A stretch of 64,000 nucleotides of DNA. Origin: Cellulomonas sp. RIT-PI-Y (GTDB taxonomy: Bacteria > Actinomycetota > Actinomycetes > Actinomycetales > Cellulomonadaceae). Each line of letters opens with the position of its first letter. Within the stretch, counting starts at the first letter, position 1. Positions 61,146-64,000 of the stretch are shown here, piece after piece. The position numbers and the translations under genes were made by a program. Where the stretch lies: contig NZ_JANZKP010000007.1 in the NCBI RefSeq assembly GCF_025642745.1, positions 32,334-96,333 on the forward strand. The letters run 5' to 3'. Under the pieces are notes generated by a model, which was given only the letters and a program-made list of their open reading frames with translations, was not told where the DNA came from and searched no databases.

Positions 61146-63009
61146 GGGCGGTCTTCTCCCAGTAGTGCGGCTTGGTGATCAACTGCCACAGCGCCTTGTA
61201 CGCGGCGACCGAGTGCAACAGCCAGTAGAACGGATTGACCAGCCCCCACAGGACCAGGCTGTACCGGCGCCGTTTGAAGGCGCCCATCATCGACACGTAG
61301 ATCATCAGGGCGGAGCCGACACCCAGGTTGAACAGCGACAGCCAGAGCACCCACCCCGGGAACAGGAAGTCGAGCTGGTCCGGCTCCAGCAGCAGCGAGG
61401 CCAGGAACACCGCGTACAGGACCGGCACCGCCAGGAACGTCGCGGGGGTGCCGCCCACCAGGAACAGGAAGGACAGGGTCTGGCGCAGCCCCGCCACCCG
61501 GACCAGCCGGAACGGCTGCCGCAGGTGCACCAGGGTCGTCTGCATGTAGCCCTTGATCCAGCGCGACCGCTGCCGGATGAAGTTCGGGTACGAGGTGTTC
61601 GCCTCCTCGTAGGTGGTGGAGTCGATCACCCCGACCCGCAGCCCCTCGGCCGACGCCCGGATGCCCAGGTCCGCGTCCTCGGTGACGTTGAACGGGTCCC
61701 AGCCGCCGAGCCGGCGCAGACCGGAGATCCGGAAGTGGTTGGACGTGCCGCCGAGCGGGATCGCCAGCCGGTTGTACTCCAGGCCGGGCAGCATGTAGTC
61801 GAACCAGAACGAGTACTCCAGCGTGAACATCCTGGTGAGCGGGTTCTCCTCCGCGTTGAAGTAGTTCAGCGCGGCCTGCACGCAGACCAGGTCCTCGCCG
61901 GCCTCGCGGAAGGCCAGGACGGCCTTCTTCAGCTGGTCCGGCTCCGGCTTGTCCTCCGCGTCGTAGATCACCAGCAGCTCACCGGTGGCGAACTCCAGGC
62001 CGACGTTGCACGCCTTGGGCTTGGTCTGCGGCGCACCGGCCGGCACGGTGATGAACCGGAAGTGGCTCGGCGGATGCGCCGCCTCGGCGGCGGCCCGGGT
62101 CTCGGTGTCGTCCTCCTCGACCAGGATCAGCACCTCCAGCTTGTGCGCCGGGTAGTCGATCGCGCCGAGGTTCTCGATCAGGTTGGCGACGATGTTCGCC
62201 TCCTTGTACACCGGCACCAGCACGGTGTACCGCGGCAGCTCGTCGTCGCGCAGCGCCGCCAGCCGACCCGGGTCGGTGCGCGCCACCCGTTCCATCCGGG
62301 CACCCCGGATCGAGGCCCAGAACTTGAATCCGGTGCCGATCAGGAAGGCCAGTCCGACCAGCACCGACAGGGTCACCACCACGAGCCGCGGGCTGGCCCA
62401 GAACGCCAGCGCGACCAGCACCAGCGCGATCACCAGCGCCACCTGCTGCCAGCGCACCAGCACGGTCCGTGCCGACTGGGCCGGCGACCGGCCCCACAGC
62501 CCCAGGCTCGCCTTGTCCCGCAGCTGCGGGCCGTAGCGGTCGAGCACGGCCTGCTGGAACTCCCATCGGTCCGCGAGCACCAGGTACGGCTCCTCGCCCA
62601 GCGCGGCCGCGATGGTGTCGCGCTCCGCCTCGCCGGGCTCGTCGATCACCGCCACCACCCGCGACCCGTCCGCTCGGCGCTCCATCGGCAGCCAGCCCTG
62701 CTGCAGCACGGTGTCGACGTCCGCGGCCGCCAGCTCCGCACTGGTCAGGACCCCGGTGGTCCGAGAGGGGTCGACGAAGGGCATTCCCCACAGGTCGGCC
62801 AGCGCCCGGGTCAGCGACTGCGAGTCCACCGCACCGATCGCGACCAGGACGCCGCCGATCTGGGTTCCGGAGCTGCGCGCCACCTCGGCGGCCGAGTCCA
62901 GGACCTGACGGTCGACCAGCCCCCGCTCCACCAGGTAGTCCCCGACCCGGAGGGCGTTCTCGTGTCGTCCCACGTTCTGGCTCGCCTTCGTGCCGAGTGC
63001 CTGACACAC
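61075..63009 (-). CDS. Membrane GT2 glycosyltransferase with N-terminal MshEN domain
   Basis: This 644-aa protein has an N-terminal MshEN-type domain: RVGDYLVERGLVDRQVLDSA (21-40) and a second, similar segment QIGGVLVAIGAVDSQSLTRA (50-69) followed by GMPFVD. Two membrane helices (about 185-228) lead to a GT2 catalytic domain with VPVYKEAN, DAED (350-353), TEDADLG (443-449) and QRSRW (480-484), then C-terminal helices. This is a processive, cellulose-synthase-like fold, also seen in NfrB proteins. The MshEN domain is known to bind c-di-GMP in T2SS ATPases. Confidence 0.88.
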   Translation of the reverse strand: MCQALGTKASQNVGRHENALRVGDYLVERGLVDRQVLDSAAEVARSSGTQIGGVLVAIGAVDSQSLTRALADLWGMPFVDPSRTTGVLTSAELAAADVDTVLQQGWLPMERRADGSRVVAVIDEPGEAERDTIAAALGEEPYLVLADRWEFQQAVLDRYGPQLRDKASLGLWGRSPAQSARTVLVRWQQVALVIALVLVALAFWASPRLVVVTLSVLVGLAFLIGTGFKFWASIRGARMERVARTDPGRLAALRDDELPRYTVLVPVYKEANIVANLIENLGAIDYPAHKLEVLILVEEDDTETRAAAEAAHPPSHFRFITVPAGAPQTKPKACNVGLEFATGELLVIYDAEDKPEPDQLKKAVLAFREAGEDLVCVQAALNYFNAEENPLTRMFTLEYSFWFDYMLPGLEYNRLAIPLGGTSNHFRISGLRRLGGWDPFNVTEDADLGIRASAEGLRVGVIDSTTYEEANTSYPNFIRQRSRWIKGYMQTTLVHLRQPFRLVRVAGLRQTLSFLFLVGGTPATFLAVPVLYAVFLASLLLEPDQLDFLFPGWVLWLSLFNLGVGSALMIYVSMMGAFKRRRYSLVLWGLVNPFYWLLHSVAAYKALWQLITKPHYWEKTAHGLTGVTAHPAPQPALRIQGAGA

Positions 63010-63128
63010 CGGCGGACCCTGCTCCCGCCCGGCATTCGGACGGCGATACAGGACCAGGCCCGCGCCGTCCCGTCCACCCTAAGCGACAGGTCACCCACTG
63101 TCGCCGCTCAGCCGGAGAACAGCCCAGA

Positions 63129-63989
63129 TCACGGCTCCAGCGACCGCGCCTGACCCTCGGCGAACGCCGCCTGCGCCGCCCGGGTCACCGGGCCCGGGCC
63201 TCCCCCGCCCACCGGACGGCCGTCCACCGCGACCACTGGCTGCACGTCCCGCGCGGACGACGTCAGGAACACCTCGTCCGAGTCCACCAGCGCGTCGTAG
63301 GGCAGATCGACCTCCCGCGCGCCGATCCACTCCAGCACCAGCGCCCGGGTGATCCCGGCCAGGCAACCGGAGGACAACGGCGGGGTCAGCAGCTCGCCGT
63401 CCCGGACCACGAACACGTTGGTTCCGGTGCCCTCGCACAGCTCGCCCCGGGTGTTCGCGAACACGGCCTCGCTCGCACCGGCTGCGTGCGCCTGCGACAG
63501 GGCGAGCACATTCTCCCCGTAGGACGTGGTCTTCAGACCGGTCAGCGCGCCCACCTCGTTCCGGCGGTACGGCACCGTGATCACCCCCACCTCCGGGTCG
63601 GGGTCGTGCCCCGGCGTGAGACCGAGGATCAGCGTCGGTGTGCTCGCGCCCGGGTCCAGACGCCCGGAGCCCAGCACGCCCGGCCCCGCGGTGAACGTGA
63701 TCCGGAGCAGGTCGTAGGCGCTGGTCAGGAGACCACGGTTCGCCTCGATCACCGCGTGCGCCGCCGCGCGGACCGCCGCCGGGTCGAAGCCGGACAGTCC
63801 CATCCCCGCCGCCGACCGGGTCATCCGCTCCAGGTGCCGGTGCAGCGCGAAGGTCTCGCCCTGCACCACCTTGACGGCCTCGAACACCCCGTCACCGACC
63901 ACCAGCCCGTGGTCCCGCGCCGACGCGGTCGCCCGCTCCGCCGGCACCAGATCGCCGTTGACCCAGAACACCGTCCCGCTCACGTCCAT
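63129..63989 (-). CDS. Class IV aminotransferase (aminodeoxychorismate lyase/branched-chain type)
   Basis: This 286-aa PLP enzyme has VNGDLVPAERATASARDHGLVVGDGVFEAVKV, GLKTTSYGENVLA with the catalytic Lys, and EAVFANTRGELCEGTGTNVFVV. ATG 63989 gives a complete family N-terminus (the frame is open to 63998 and possibly beyond). Members include PabC, IlvE and D-amino acid aminotransferase; the sequence does not decide which. Confidence 0.88.
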   Translation of the reverse strand: MDVSGTVFWVNGDLVPAERATASARDHGLVVGDGVFEAVKVVQGETFALHRHLERMTRSAAGMGLSGFDPAAVRAAAHAVIEANRGLLTSAYDLLRITFTAGPGVLGSGRLDPGASTPTLILGLTPGHDPDPEVGVITVPYRRNEVGALTGLKTTSYGENVLALSQAHAAGASEAVFANTRGELCEGTGTNVFVVRDGELLTPPLSSGCLAGITRALVLEWIGAREVDLPYDALVDSDEVFLTSSARDVQPVVAVDGRPVGGGGPGPVTRAAQAAFAEGQARSLEP

Positions 63990-64000
63990 GCCCCGCACGC

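Overview
The window is high-GC DNA from an actinobacterium. The best support is the gene set 37219-42558 (two MerR regulators, bifunctional nuclease, FHA protein, two DUF881 proteins, small basic protein, PgsA), which follows the conserved actinobacterial order known from Mycobacterium Rv1822-Rv1830. A Ku/LigD end-joining set, HU and Dps agree with this. I infer Micrococcales (Cellulomonas-like) at family level, but the sequence alone does not prove it.

The main discovery is at 1578-9659. An 18-bp direct repeat bounds an 8.06-kb block. The right copy is the left part of a complete 28-bp dif site (9641-9668, 19 of 28 bases identical to E. coli dif). The block has no integrase gene. It carries an HUH rolling-circle Rep, a single-strand DNA-binding protein, a Zot/pI-like ATPase, a 66-aa major-coat-like protein, a 650-aa secreted and C-terminally anchored protein, and several tiny membrane proteins. 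Their order matches filamentous phages (VII-IX-VIII-terminator-III-VI-I, then Rep and SSB). I read it as a filamentous prophage (inovirus) that entered the chromosome through host XerC/XerD at dif. It has no secretin, as expected in a host without an outer membrane. A hairpin-rich noncoding region (2724-3138) and a three-copy hairpin module upstream of its transcription units look like its origin, packaging and control signals. The dif site also marks this window as the replication terminus region.

Left of the prophage are a serine hydrolase fragment and a divergent VOC/MarR pair. To the right, 9.9-28.5 kb is an accessory-looking stretch: a NUDIX hydrolase, two divergent TetR systems (with an MFS pump and with an alpha/beta hydrolase), ketopantoate reductase, fatty acid desaturase, SpoIIE-type phosphatase, ArsR/SRPBCC pair, another MFS pump, a TrmH methyltransferase, an EAL protein, several VOC proteins and at least three decayed genes (DHFR-like fragment, F420-reductase-like, WYL regulator).

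At 28.5-33.5 kb lies a carbohydrate locus: a mannonate-dehydratase-like enzyme, PTS IIA, an UlaA/UlaB-type IICB fusion, a SIS-domain protein and a GntR regulator. From 33.8 to 37.1 kb are small hypothetical and membrane proteins, an MBL-fold hydrolase and a ParA-like ATPase. The cell-division and metabolism regulator cluster follows (37.2-42.6 kb).

From 42.6 to 51.4 kb are a DEAD-box helicase with a long leader, threonine aldolase, a Fur-family regulator, HU, a PHP-domain protein, and the NHEJ set (Ku divergent from separate LigD ligase and polymerase proteins). From 51.5 to 59.1 kb a LytTR two-component system precedes UDP-galactopyranose mutase, a membrane-anchored GH3 enzyme and a GT2 enzyme, which suggests a regulated cell-surface glycan locus. 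The window ends with Dps, a multi-pass membrane protein, a GT2 enzyme carrying a probable c-di-GMP-binding MshEN domain, and a class IV aminotransferase.
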